A stretch of DNA of 64,000 bases from JAGVSR01 sp031413815 (GTDB lineage: Bacteria; Pseudomonadota; Alphaproteobacteria; Rhizobiales; Hyphomicrobiaceae). Shown here in pieces: positions 16,401 through 24,762 of this stretch (positions are counted from its first letter, which is position 1; the number at the start of each line of letters is the position of its first letter). Made by a program: the position numbers and the translations under genes. The notes beneath the pieces are model-generated. The model saw nothing but the letters and a program-made list of their open reading frames with translations, did not search any database and had not been told where the DNA came from. The stretch lies in contig JANOFU010000083.1 of NCBI GenBank assembly GCA_031413815.1, positions 1 to 64,000 of the forward strand. The letters are read 5' to 3'.

Positions 16401-16715
16401 TCAGCCAGTGATGCCGGTGATGCGAACCTTCGTCAAATCCTGACGATGGCCGATCTTGCGGCGGGAATTCTTGCGGCGGCGCTTCTTGAACGCGATGAGC
16501 TTGGGACCGCGGTTCAGTTCGAGTACTTCCGCCATCACCTTGGCGCCAGCCACGAGGGGCTTGCCAATGGTTGGGGCACCGGTGTCGCCGCCGAGCATGA
16601 GAACTTGATCGAACGACACGGCATCGCCGGGGTTCGCGTCCAGGCGTTCAATCGACAGCACATCGTCTTTGGCGACGCGGTACTGCTTGCCGCCCGTCTT
16701 AATGACAGCGTACAT
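16401..16715 (-). CDS. rplU: 50S ribosomal protein L21
   Basis: 104 residues from ATG 16715, with AAAGAGG as ribosome site; the frame remains open upstream to 16796, but MYAVIKTGGKQYRVAKDDVL is the universal start of bL21. KKRRRKNSRRKIGHRQDLTKVRI is the RNA-binding C-terminal segment. First gene of the rplU-rpmA operon. The upstream gap to 17041 is about 325 bases and must contain the promoters of rplU and of the divergent GST-like gene; I see no other gene in it. Confidence 0.98.
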   Translation of the reverse strand: MYAVIKTGGKQYRVAKDDVLSIERLDANPGDAVSFDQVLMLGGDTGAPTIGKPLVAGAKVMAEVLELNRGPKLIAFKKRRRKNSRRKIGHRQDLTKVRITGITG

Positions 16716-17041
16716 AATGGCCTCTTTCCGCGCTTGATCAGCGCTTTGGGTCTCGACCGCGCCCTGTGGCGCCGCTGGAAACCAGCGGACTTTCAAGGGG
16801 TTAGAACTAAGTCTAACCAGAGCCTCGGGCAGCGCTATTAACGCGGCGAGCTGTTTTGCCTGCCGCGGTTCAGCGATTTATCGTTCAGGAGAGCCCGAAA
16901 GTCAATTGGGGGGCTAAAATTCGGGCGCCCGCCGGCTGTCCGCTGTCGGTCCCAATGGGATCACACTGCGGGTTCGCGCATTGTTGGACTAGTCTATGCA
17001 AAGCGACGCACCGCCCCGCCACTAACAAACAGAGACCTATT

Positions 17042-17719
17042 ATGACAGTCCACCCCCGCTTCGAACTCTATTCCTTCTGGCGCACGTCGGCGACGTACCG
17101 CGTACGGGTGGCGCTCAATCTCAAGGGGCTTACCGCCGAAGAGCGCAACATCGATCTCGATGCTGGCGAGCAGCGCAGTGCGGCGTTCCTGACGATCAAT
17201 CCGCTCGGCGCGATCCCTGCGCTGATTGATCATGACAGCGGGGCCTCGCACTCGCCCATCACCCAGTCGCTCGCGATTGTCGAATTTCTGGATGAAATCC
17301 ATCCCTCGCCGGCGCTGTTGCCGGCTGATCCCTATGGCCGCGCGCGCGTGCGGTCGCTTGCAGCAATGCTGGCGGGCGATACGCATCCGCTGATCACAGG
17401 ACGCATCAAGAAGTATCTGACGACTGAGGGCAAGTTTGACGATGCCGCGTTTCGAGCTTGGCAGGTCCACTGGTTCACCACCGGATTGCAAGCCGTTGAA
17501 CAGCGGCTCGCGAACGAGGCGGAGACGGGGACGTTCTGTCACGGCGAGACGGTCACCATGGCCGACATCTGCCTCGCCAGCATCATGGCTGTGCTGCCGG
17601 TGTTCAAGATTGACGTGTCTGGCATCCCGACGATCACCCGCATCACGGCCTCATGCGAGGCGATGGAGGCGTTCGCCAAGGCCGCTCCGCGGCTGCAGGT
17701 GGGGGCGCCAAAGGTTTAA
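17042..17719 (+). CDS. maiA: Maleylacetoacetate isomerase (zeta-class glutathione S-transferase)
   Basis: Glutathione-dependent cis-trans isomerisation of maleylacetoacetate, in tyrosine degradation. 225 residues from ATG 17042. The thioredoxin-like N-domain has FWRTSATYRVRVALNLKGL, which aligns with the family motif SSCSWRVRIALNLKG (Ser kept, Cys replaced by Ala as in many bacterial members), then INPLGAIPALID and ITQSLAIVEFLDE, the glutathione gamma-glutamyl contact. FCHGETVTMADICLASIM is the C-domain signature. No neighbouring homogentisate genes, so another zeta-GST substrate is possible. The stop overlaps the desaturase stop by 4 bases (convergent). Confidence 0.85.
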   Translation: MTVHPRFELYSFWRTSATYRVRVALNLKGLTAEERNIDLDAGEQRSAAFLTINPLGAIPALIDHDSGASHSPITQSLAIVEFLDEIHPSPALLPADPYGRARVRSLAAMLAGDTHPLITGRIKKYLTTEGKFDDAAFRAWQVHWFTTGLQAVEQRLANEAETGTFCHGETVTMADICLASIMAVLPVFKIDVSGIPTITRITASCEAMEAFAKAAPRLQVGAPKV

Positions 17720-19125
17720 GCGCGCTGGCCGATCTTCACCGCTGCGGGCCCATCCTCCGCATGTTGCGACAGCTGTGCCTCGCGCTCCAGACCAGCGCGG
17801 TCGGCGATGTCGGCCCGTTCCATGACGCTGTCTTCAATGTGGACGGCTTCGCGGTGCTTGGGCGCATGGTCAACCAGCAGCGCGCCGAATGCCGTCGGCC
17901 GGCCGGATTGCGCATCGGCGGCTCCAAACAGACCCTCGACGATCATCGCCTTGTCTGAATATTCCGGATCGCGCTGCAGCAACGCATGGAACTTCTTGAG
18001 ATTGTAGTGCGGGACGTTGGCCATCAAGTGATGCGGGAGATGGTAATCCATGCCCCACGGCAGCACCGCGTAGCGAAACAGCGGACCTGTCATCAGAATT
18101 CGTGAGTTCGTGTAACGCCCGCGGTCGGCATTTCCGTGCTGGATCCACTCGCGGAAAATCATGAACACTGGGAAGAACGTGAACAGGGGTACCACCCAGT
18201 AAAGACCGAAGTACATCCACGCCTTCTCGTACCCGGTCAGGTCGATGGCGGTCAGCGTGCCGTAAAGCATGGCCATGAACGAAATGCGCGCAATGGACCC
18301 CCAGCGATGCGAGATCACCGGGTCAACGCGGCCGCACGCGAACCAGTCTTCAGGGATTACGGCATAGAAGATGACAGTGGCCGCCCATATCGCAAAAAAC
18401 GTGCTCATGACGACGGTGGCGCTAAAACCTGACAGCATCATGCCAATGAGAACAGCCGGCAGCCCGACCGCGAACAGAATTCCGATTTTGGCGGCTACCG
18501 GGTTTCCTGGGCGCTTGGGATCGCCATAGGGATTGCGGCCCATGCCAAGCGCGCTGTAGCGGGCGCGCGCGATCGTATAGCTGACGAGATTGGGGATCCA
18601 TAACAGCCGCGCAAGACCCTTGATCAGTTCGACATGCGTCAGCGGAAAATCGAGCCAATGGCCACTTTCCTCCGCTTGTCCGAAAATAGGGTCGCGCTCG
18701 GGGTCGTTGACGAACTGGTGATGCGCCATGTGATGCAGGCGGTAGTGGTGCGTGGAGGTGTAGATCGGGAACCCAGCCAGCCAATCGGACGCGGTTTCAT
18801 TCAGCGTGCGGTTGGCGAACAACTGATAGTGCGTGCCTTCGTGGATTGCGCCGCCGAGTTGGTGTTGCGACGCGCCGATCACGACAAGCGCAATGAGCAC
18901 GACTGGCAGCATAGTGAGCCAACCATAGCCCGCGGCGAACAGCGCACCCTCGGCCCAAATGGCCAGCGAAATTGTTGCGATGATTACCAACCAGTTGAGC
19001 GCCAAGTAGCGCCAGTTCGTCCAATTGTCGCGGGCCTTGAGCACATCCATTTCTGCGGGCGTGATCTTAGACGCGCGCGCCCGGTTGGCTTGCACATCCT
19101 GTATGGCGGGGCTCATAACAGTCAT
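17716..19125 (-). CDS. Fatty acid desaturase (membrane di-iron)
   Basis: 469 residues with several membrane segments and three histidine boxes: HEGTH (about residue 97), HHYRLHHMAHH (about 127) and GMDYHLPHHLM (about 360). This is the set expected of acyl-lipid or related membrane desaturases/hydroxylases that use di-iron to activate oxygen. Sites and substrate cannot be predicted. The last 70 residues (from about RPTAFGALLVDHAPK) are a polar extension without a clear domain. It starts 291 bases from the divergent NTN-hydrolase-like gene. Confidence 0.88.
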   Translation of the reverse strand: MTVMSPAIQDVQANRARASKITPAEMDVLKARDNWTNWRYLALNWLVIIATISLAIWAEGALFAAGYGWLTMLPVVLIALVVIGASQHQLGGAIHEGTHYQLFANRTLNETASDWLAGFPIYTSTHHYRLHHMAHHQFVNDPERDPIFGQAEESGHWLDFPLTHVELIKGLARLLWIPNLVSYTIARARYSALGMGRNPYGDPKRPGNPVAAKIGILFAVGLPAVLIGMMLSGFSATVVMSTFFAIWAATVIFYAVIPEDWFACGRVDPVISHRWGSIARISFMAMLYGTLTAIDLTGYEKAWMYFGLYWVVPLFTFFPVFMIFREWIQHGNADRGRYTNSRILMTGPLFRYAVLPWGMDYHLPHHLMANVPHYNLKKFHALLQRDPEYSDKAMIVEGLFGAADAQSGRPTAFGALLVDHAPKHREAVHIEDSVMERADIADRAGLEREAQLSQHAEDGPAAVKIGQRA

Positions 19126-19416
19126 GGTCTAACGGCTCCCTGCGGTCCGTGGCCGAACGTCTCCGAACGACGATGATCCAAATTTGCGCTGTCCCGGTGG
19201 CCCGATGTTGAGCAAAACGTGAAACAGCGCAGGCTGCATTTATTCGCAATGCTGATACGTCCAGGGCACTGCTATAGTTTCCAAATCACCTCACCAAGAT
19301 AGCTGATTGAGGTCTTCATCGCAGCGTCCTTTTCGCACGGATTTGCCTTGTTGAGCCCGGATTGGGTGCTTAGTTACCGACGATAGCTGATCAAACTGAG
19401 ATAGGGACGATCGCTG

Positions 19417-20484
19417 GTGCTGCAAGAGACCTCCAAAGCACAACACAACGCGGGGCAGCCGCAAAGGTTGCAGTCCATCCCGGTGCTCGACTGCGGCCCG
19501 GACTTTCCGATGGCGACATTAATTGCGTATGAGGGCCGCGCCCATCACCTGCTCGATCTCGCCACGCACCGCGTGCCCTCGTCAGCTCTGCGTCAGCTCG
19601 ACAAAGCCTCGAAGGCTTGGCTCGAGAAATGGCAGAACGCGCATCTTCCGGAAATCGACGCCATCGCGCACCGCCTCAATCGGCCGGGTGCCTACTTTTT
19701 CTCCGTCAACTATGAGTGGGGCTGCACCTGCAGGGTGGCACCGTCGCCGGATCAAAAAACGGCGCGATTGGTGCGCGTGTTGGATTGGAAAACATCCGGG
19801 CTTGGGCGCAACGTCGTTGCCGCCCGTGTCGCCGGTTCGACTGGCCCTTACGTCACGCTGACTTGGCCCGGCTATACGGGCGTGCTGACCGCGATGGCGC
19901 CGGGACGGTTCTCTGTGGCACTCAATCAAGCACCCATGCGCAATCCGCTTGGCAATTATTATCTCGATTGGGTTGCCAACCGCCGCCGTGTCTGGTCGAT
20001 GCCGCACCCGACGCCATCACATGTCTTGCGCGACGTGTGCGAGACGGCCGCGACCTACGCGCAGGCGCGCGAGATGCTGGTTGCACAGCCGATCTCGACG
20101 CCGGGAATTTACTCGCTCGCAGGTCTAAAGCCCAATGAGACGACTGTCATTGAGCGCTCTGAAACGGAGGCACGCGTGCACGACGGTCCTAACGTCGCCG
20201 CCAACCACTGGCAGGCGGCCGGCTGGACCGGACATGCCCGCGGGGGAGACAGCGCCGGACGCGCGTCCATGATGCATTGCGTCAATACGGAGATGGATCC
20301 GGCGTTCCCGTGGCTGAAAGAGCCGATCCTCAATCTGCGCACGCGGATCGTCATGGTCAGCGATGCGGCGCAGGGGACCCTCGTCGCCAAGGGATTCGAA
20401 AACATGGTGGCCGCGACCGAACCTCTGGAATTGGCCGCCTCGCTGGCCGGCTGTTCCGTAGGGGACAGCCGGAAGGTGATTTGA
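19417..20484 (+). CDS. NTN-hydrolase-like protein (acid ceramidase / N-acylethanolamine amidase type, tentative)
   Basis: 355 residues from GTG 19417 with AGGGA upstream; ATG 19510 is an alternative. After an N-terminal helical part comes YEWGCTCRVAPSPD, then ARLVRVLDWKTSGLGRNVVAARV and YVTLTWPGYTGVLTAMAPGRFSVALNQAP. A Cys followed by an 'R-x-L-D-W' strand and 'G-x-T-G...A-P-x-R-F-x-V-A-x-N' resembles the cysteine Ntn-hydrolases related to acid ceramidase, NAAA and peptidase C45, with Cys of GCTC as the candidate nucleophile. If so, the N-terminal piece would be removed autocatalytically. This is pattern recognition only. No signal peptide seen. Confidence 0.5.
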   Translation: MLQETSKAQHNAGQPQRLQSIPVLDCGPDFPMATLIAYEGRAHHLLDLATHRVPSSALRQLDKASKAWLEKWQNAHLPEIDAIAHRLNRPGAYFFSVNYEWGCTCRVAPSPDQKTARLVRVLDWKTSGLGRNVVAARVAGSTGPYVTLTWPGYTGVLTAMAPGRFSVALNQAPMRNPLGNYYLDWVANRRRVWSMPHPTPSHVLRDVCETAATYAQAREMLVAQPISTPGIYSLAGLKPNETTVIERSETEARVHDGPNVAANHWQAAGWTGHARGGDSAGRASMMHCVNTEMDPAFPWLKEPILNLRTRIVMVSDAAQGTLVAKGFENMVAATEPLELAASLAGCSVGDSRKVI

Positions 20485-20579
20485 TATGTTAACTGGAAGA
20501 CGCCCCCGTGGGGTGCGGCCACTGCATTTACATGTGCGTGTGAACCGCACGTCCTTTATCCTTCTTTGACGGTAGCTCC

Positions 20580-20849
20580 ATGTCCGCCGACACCATCAGC
20601 CAGCTACGCGCCCAAAAAGAGTATGCGGCGATCAAAGCCTTCTACATCCATGTCATGGTGTTTGTGCCGGTGATGCTGCTGCTGGTCGTGATTGACCGCG
20701 TCGGCGGCGGCGGCGCCTGGTGGCATTGGGTCGGTCTCGGCTGGGGCCTCGGGCTTCTGGCCCATGGCTATGCCGCCTTCGTGCTCGTTCCCGGTCAGAT
20801 GGCCAAATGGGAACAAGACGAAATTGAAAAGCGCGGGACGGGCGCTTAG
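20580..20849 (+). CDS. 2TM domain protein
   Basis: 89 residues: a basic amphipathic start (MSADTISQLRAQKEYAAIKAF), then two hydrophobic segments (YIHVMVFVPVMLLLVVIDRV and WWHWVGLGWGLGLLAHGYAAFVL) and a charged tail (KWEQDEIEKRG). This is the layout of the 2TM domain family, small membrane proteins of unknown function that also occur fused to histidine kinases. It follows the NTN-hydrolase-like gene by 95 bases. A hairpin at 20885-20910 sits between it and the convergent fasciclin gene. Confidence 0.75.
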   Translation: MSADTISQLRAQKEYAAIKAFYIHVMVFVPVMLLLVVIDRVGGGGAWWHWVGLGWGLGLLAHGYAAFVLVPGQMAKWEQDEIEKRGTGA

Positions 20850-20884
20850 GTCTCGATTTCAAAAACATAAAGTTCAACAAAAAA

Positions 20885-20910
20885 GCCCGGCGAGAGAGAG
20901 CCCGCCGGGC
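20885..20910 (-). terminator. Rho-independent terminator (fasciclin gene)
   Basis: Stem GCCCGGC/GCCGGGC with, on the minus strand, a following run of six T. It lies 37 bases after the fasciclin stop; it may also stop transcripts from the plus strand. Confidence 0.85.
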
Positions 20911-20946
20911 CTTCAGTGACGAAGCGTATAATGCGCGGAGCCGCCC

Positions 20947-21429
20947 TTACAGCTTCGGCATCACAACTTTATCGATGACGTGGATGACGCCATTCGATGC
21001 TGCGATGTCGGCAGTCACAACGGTGGCGTCATTGACCTTGACGCCTGTGGTGGCATCGACGGCGAGATCGCTGCCCTGAACAGTTTTGACGTTCGACTTC
21101 TTACCCCTGATGTCGGCCGCCATCACCTTGCCCGAGACCACGTGATAGGACAGGATCGCGGCAAGCTTTGCCTTGTTCTCCGGCTTCAGCAGGTCTTCGA
21201 CCGTGCCCTTCGGCAACTTGGCAAAGGCTTCGTCGTTGGGGGCAAACACCGTCAGTGGACCCTTGCCCTTTAGCGTTTCGACAAGTCCCGCTGCCTTTGC
21301 GGCCGTCAACAGCGTGGTGAATGTGCCAGCACCAGCTGCGGTGTCGACAATGTCCTTGGTTTCAGCGCGCGCCGCGGTCAGCGGCAGAGCTAAAACAGCG
21401 GCACACAAAAGAGCATAAATCGCCTTCAT
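20947..21429 (-). CDS. Secreted fasciclin-domain protein
   Basis: 160 residues from ATG 21429 (ribosome site GGAGATC). Signal peptide MKAIYALLCAAVLALPLTAARA, then one FAS1 domain: KGPLTVFAPNDEAFAKLPKGTVEDLL (H1 box) and YHVVSGKVMAADI ... SNGVIHVIDKVVMP (H2 box). Single-FAS1 secreted proteins take part in cell-surface adhesion in other organisms, but the role here is unknown. It is one of two tandem fasciclin genes about 290 bases apart; the gap contains a double palindrome. A strong terminator follows. Confidence 0.92.
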   Translation of the reverse strand: MKAIYALLCAAVLALPLTAARAETKDIVDTAAGAGTFTTLLTAAKAAGLVETLKGKGPLTVFAPNDEAFAKLPKGTVEDLLKPENKAKLAAILSYHVVSGKVMAADIRGKKSNVKTVQGSDLAVDATTGVKVNDATVVTADIAASNGVIHVIDKVVMPKL

Positions 21430-21680
21430 CGTGATCTCCTTCAATGGACGATTGAAAACCATAAATCGCGCGGGAGGCTCATGATCTCCGGCGCGGCCTA
21501 TGGTGTAGTATCGTGTCGTGCTCAGGCGAGGTAGAGTTCTGAGGTCAGCTCGCAGCACGCCAGATATGGGAGACTACGATGGTGATTTCACGGGTGGATC
21601 GGAAGTCTGGTTCCAGTATCTTTTTTGAGCATTTGTGATCTGCCTTCACTTCGACACACGGCATGAGCGGGACAGTTGAT

Positions 21681-21714
21681 GGTGTCAGACACCATCTAAG
21701 AGGTGTCTGACACC
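21681..21714. repeat. Double GGTGTCNGACACC palindrome
   Basis: GGTGTCAGACACC (21681-21693) and GGTGTCTGACACC (21702-21714) separated by 8 bases. It lies just downstream of the second fasciclin gene. Same arrangement as at 55936 and 56031. Confidence 0.75.
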
Positions 21715-21721
21715 AAATCCG

Positions 21722-22279
21722 TCAGCTCTTCGGCAGCAGCACTTTGTCGATCGAGTGGATGACGCCGTTCGACTGCATCACGTCGTAGATCGTGATGTTC
21801 GACGTGTTGCCGGCTTCATCCTTCAGCACGACGTTGCTGGGACCGTTCAGCGTTGCCACTAGCTTGCCACCGGCAACTGTTTTCAGTTCCGCGCTGCCTT
21901 TGCCCTTGCGGATTTTGGACTTCAAGTCCTCCGCCGTGATGCTGCCCGCGACGACGTGATACGTCAACACGCCCGACAGCTTGTCCTTGTTCTCTGGCTT
22001 CAGCAGCGTATCGACGGTGCCAGCCGGCAATGCAGCGAAGGCGGCGTTGACCGGTGCGAACACCGTGAAGGGGCCCTTGCTCATCAGTGTATCGACGAGA
22101 CCAGCGGCCTTGACAGCAGTGACGAGCGTTGTGTGATCGGCGGAGTTGACCGCGTTCTCAACGATCGTCTTGGATGGAAACATTTCCTGGCCGCCGACCA
22201 TAACGGTGTTCTTGGCAAACGCGGGCACTGAGATGGCCACTGCAGCGGCGATGAGTGCTACTTTGAGAAACTTAGACAT
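21722..22279 (-). CDS. Secreted fasciclin-domain protein, second copy
   Basis: 185 residues. Signal peptide MSKFLKVALIAAAVAISVPAFA, then a stretch KNTVMVGGQEMFPSKTIVENAV found in many proteobacterial single-FAS1 proteins, then KGPFTVFAPVNAAFAALPAGTVDTLL and SNGVIHSIDKVLLPKS. The body contains a basic KSKIRKGKGSAELKTV insert that the first copy lacks. The two copies are clearly homologous yet diverged, so this is an old duplication rather than a recent one. The start is preceded by a purine-poor leader (AACGCAAAGTC). Confidence 0.92.
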   Translation of the reverse strand: MSKFLKVALIAAAVAISVPAFAKNTVMVGGQEMFPSKTIVENAVNSADHTTLVTAVKAAGLVDTLMSKGPFTVFAPVNAAFAALPAGTVDTLLKPENKDKLSGVLTYHVVAGSITAEDLKSKIRKGKGSAELKTVAGGKLVATLNGPSNVVLKDEAGNTSNITIYDVMQSNGVIHSIDKVLLPKS

Positions 22280-22569
22280 GACTTTGCGTTCCCTGACATT
22301 GGATTGATGTGATCTAGCGAGACTTGTTCGCGAGGGCCCATGGCAGGCGGCGTTAAGCGCCGGTTCTGACGTAATGACCGCTCGTGATGCCGAAGCTACG
22401 CCCGGGTTTTGCGGGGGTTTCGTTTGGCCCCGATCAATATTTTTGTCCCTGCAGTGATCCAGACGCGCTGGGCCTTTCCGGGCGAGTATGCCGCTGGCTG
22501 TCGCGTCAATCGTCTTTGTTCGCTTTGCCGCCCATTTCTGCTGGCGCTGCTCTTGACATTCCGTCTCGG

Positions 22570-23163
22570 ATGTCGGATATTTCTGTCATGACTGAAATAA
22601 CGGAAATTCAACGACAGATTCCGCCGGCGCTGGAGCGGTTCATTGTGCACTGGGGTGAGATGGGGGAGCGTTGGGGCGTGAACCGGTCCGTCGCACAGAT
22701 CCACGCGCTTTTGTTCATCACTGACCGGCCGATGATCGCCGAGGATATTGCCGGCCGGCTTGGGCTTGCCCGCTCCAATGTCTCGACGTCGCTCAAAGAA
22801 CTGCAAGGCTGGTCGTTGGTGAAGCGTGTTCACGTTCTGGGCGACCGGCGCGATTACTTCGAAGCCGAAGCCGACATGTTCGAGATGGTCCGGCGGATTG
22901 CGATTGGGCGCAAGGCCCGCGAGCTCGATCCGACGCTTGAATTGCTGCGCACGTGTTCCGCCGAAGCGGCGGTTGACCGCCGGATTTCAGAGCCGGCCCG
23001 GCAACGGCTCAACAGCATGCTGCAGTTCATGGAGACGGTCGATAAGTCGTTTGACGAGATCATCCGGCTGCCGGCTCCGACGTTATCCAAGTTGATGAAA
23101 ATGGGTGGCGCGGTTGCGAGGTTCGTCGGGCAGCGCGGCAAGCCCCCTCCCAAACGGAGTTAG
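22570..23163 (+). CDS. GbsR/MarR family transcriptional regulator
   Basis: 197 residues from ATG 22570 (ATG 22588 is an alternative). The N-terminal helix LERFIVHWGEMGERWGVNRSVAQIHALLF and the winged helix TDRPMIAEDIAGRLGLARSNVSTSLKELQGWSLVKRVHVLGDRRDYFEA match the GbsR-like branch (COG1510), whose members repress osmolyte or transport genes. The tail holds a predicted coiled coil (RQRLNSMLQFMETVDKSFDEI). It is 29 bases upstream of the DUF4166 gene and likely co-transcribed with it. The frame before 22570 is open but does not look coding. Confidence 0.85.
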   Translation: MSDISVMTEITEIQRQIPPALERFIVHWGEMGERWGVNRSVAQIHALLFITDRPMIAEDIAGRLGLARSNVSTSLKELQGWSLVKRVHVLGDRRDYFEAEADMFEMVRRIAIGRKARELDPTLELLRTCSAEAAVDRRISEPARQRLNSMLQFMETVDKSFDEIIRLPAPTLSKLMKMGGAVARFVGQRGKPPPKRS

Positions 23164-23192
23164 GCGACCAAAGTTGGTCAGGGATTACGGCC

Positions 23193-23867
23193 ATGCCGGC
23201 AGCGGAGATTGACACTCAGAGATCGCGCGGCGCTGAACCCGCGACATTGCCGGACTCCGCTGATGTCCTCATTGATCTCCGCTTTCGCCAACTCGTCGGC
23301 GAAGAGGACTGGGCGCAGTTGCCAGACGCCGTTCGGCGCCGGTTCTCCAAGCGCATTCAGCCAGGGCAAGCCGTGCTCTATCGCGGGCGCATTGCTGAAA
23401 CGCGCTTGTCGCGCGCTGGACGGGCTTTGGCGGCGCTGGCACGTATCATTGGCAGTCCATTGCCTGATTGCGATGGAGCAACTGGGGCGGCCGTTGTGTC
23501 GGTGATGGAGAATGATACGCACAGCGGTCAGAGCTGGACGCGCACATACGAGCGCCCAGGCCGGTTCCCGCAGGTGGTTCACTCGATGAAGCGGTTTCAG
23601 GGTCCGACGGGGCTTGAAGAATATGTCGGCGCGGGCATTGGCATGGCGCTGCGCGTGACCGTGGAAGATGGGACGCTGGTGTTTCGCTCGCAGCACTACT
23701 TCTTTGCTGTGGGATCATGGCGCCTGTGCTTGCCGCGCGCGCTGGAGCCCGGCCGCATGGAAATCTTGCACCGGAATCTCGGTGATGAGTTCGCGTTCGA
23801 GTTAACGCTGATGCATCCGCAGTTCGGCGAGTTGGTCCATCAGTTGGCGTACTTCAAAGAGGTATAA
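23193..23867 (+). CDS. DUF4166 domain protein
   Basis: 224 residues. Core motifs: DLRFRQLVGEEDWAQLPDAVRRRFSKR, LLYRG-type VLYRGRIAETRLSRAGRALA, and GQSWTRTYERPGRFPQVVHSMKRF, followed by LEEYVGAGIGMALRVTVEDG and FRSQHYFFAVGSWRLCLPR. This is the DUF4166 layout, a soluble domain of unknown function often linked to an adjacent GbsR-like regulator and membrane protein. Only a stub of the usual next gene is left here (23871-24020). Confidence 0.85.
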   Translation: MPAAEIDTQRSRGAEPATLPDSADVLIDLRFRQLVGEEDWAQLPDAVRRRFSKRIQPGQAVLYRGRIAETRLSRAGRALAALARIIGSPLPDCDGATGAAVVSVMENDTHSGQSWTRTYERPGRFPQVVHSMKRFQGPTGLEEYVGAGIGMALRVTVEDGTLVFRSQHYFFAVGSWRLCLPRALEPGRMEILHRNLGDEFAFELTLMHPQFGELVHQLAYFKEV

Positions 23868-23870
23868 CTC

Positions 23871-24020
23871 ATGTCTGAGTTGAGCGTCATGACATCTCCA
23901 TTGCTGTGGACGCTCGTCTCGTTTCAGCTGGTGATGGGGGATCCAAGAATGGCAAACGTCGAAAATGCGTGGCGCTACGCTTTCTCTACGGCCTTAGTCG
24001 CTGTTCCTGCCGCCGACTAA
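23871..24020 (+). pseudogene. Truncated remnant of a membrane-protein gene
   Basis: ATG 23871 starts right after DUF4166, with MTSPLLWTLVSFQLVMG from the internal Met at 23889. From memory this matches the N-terminus of a multi-spanning membrane protein that follows DUF4166 in related genomes; that recall is not checked. After about 23936 the sequence changes character (DPRMANVENAWRYAF...) and stops after 49 residues. Read as a truncated gene whose rest was lost or replaced. An alternative is a genuine short membrane peptide. Confidence 0.5.
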
Positions 24021-24430
24021 CTAAGCGTCGAACAACTTCGTCGGCCGTGATGATTTTGTTCGACATCTCGTCCTGGAAGGCGACAAACTCCCAAGTCCGA
24101 TATGGCGGGGCAGTACCGAAAGGTGCATCCGGGACATAGACGACGCGAACGATTTTTCCGGTCCCAGCGTTTCTGCTCGAATGGATGTTGGGCGACTTCG
24201 CGTGCGAACTGCTCACCGGTGGGCAGCGCGTGCTGCCAGCGAAGGCAACCGCCGCCGGGTTCCGGTTTGCCGATCCAAGCCTCAACGAAGCCCTGCCGCA
24301 GGTGATTGGCAACGCCGTTGCTGATCAAACCAGAATCGCAAGCCCAACTCTCGCTAGCCTTCGCAGGATAGCCCCAATAACCCATACTTGACGGGCCAGA
24401 CACGTCCTGGTGCGGTGCGGTGTTGTCCAT
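23986..24430 (-). pseudogene. Possible frameshifted gene of unknown family
   Basis: Two overlapping minus-strand frames join into one plausible protein if one A is removed from the five-A run at 24153-24157. Frame one runs from ATG 24430 (MDNTAPHQDVSGPSSMGYWG...) to QHPFEQKRWDRK; frame two continues with IVRVVYVPDAPFGTAPPYRT and ends ADEVVRRLVSRRQEQRLRP at 23986. The joined product would be about 147 residues. I do not recognise it. It overlaps the stub at 23871-24020 and sits between that stub and the tRNA gene, in what looks like a degraded patch. Confidence 0.4.
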
Positions 24431-24503
24431 CGTGTGTGACGCTTGCGCGGGGCCGCGCCGCGGGCTAGAAGCCTCGCTTCGCCCACATCAAACGTGCGCT
24501 TCC

Positions 24504-24593
24504 GGAGAGGTGGCAGAGTGGTCGATCGCGCCGCACTCGAAATGCGGAGTACGGGCAACCGTACCGGGGGTTCGAATCCCTCCCTCTCCGCCA
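24504..24593 (+). tRNA. tRNA-Ser (CGA)
   Basis: Ninety nucleotides. Acceptor GGAGAGG pairs with CCTCTCC, followed by discriminator G and encoded CCA. Anticodon loop CTCGAAA within stem CCGCA/TGCGG gives anticodon CGA. A long variable arm (TACGGGCAACCGTA) and the T loop GTTCGAATC are present. All are features of a class II serine tRNA. Confidence 0.96.
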
Positions 24594-24762
24594 AGTGCCA
24601 GCTGCAAATCCAGCTGCGCATCTGTTTGAATGTTTGGCCGATGCAGGGCTGGCGCGGCACGCGACCCATTGCGAGATTGGATTTCAACGTCATCCAACGA
24701 TAGGGTCTCGGCCAGCAGTGCCTGAGACAGGCGCGGGGCCAGAAGGGCAAAGGATCGCAGCA

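Noticed and set aside
24430..24600. Genomic island attached to tRNA-Ser
   Set aside because: No integrase, no direct repeat of the tRNA 3' end, and the 3' side of the tRNA leads straight into phoR.
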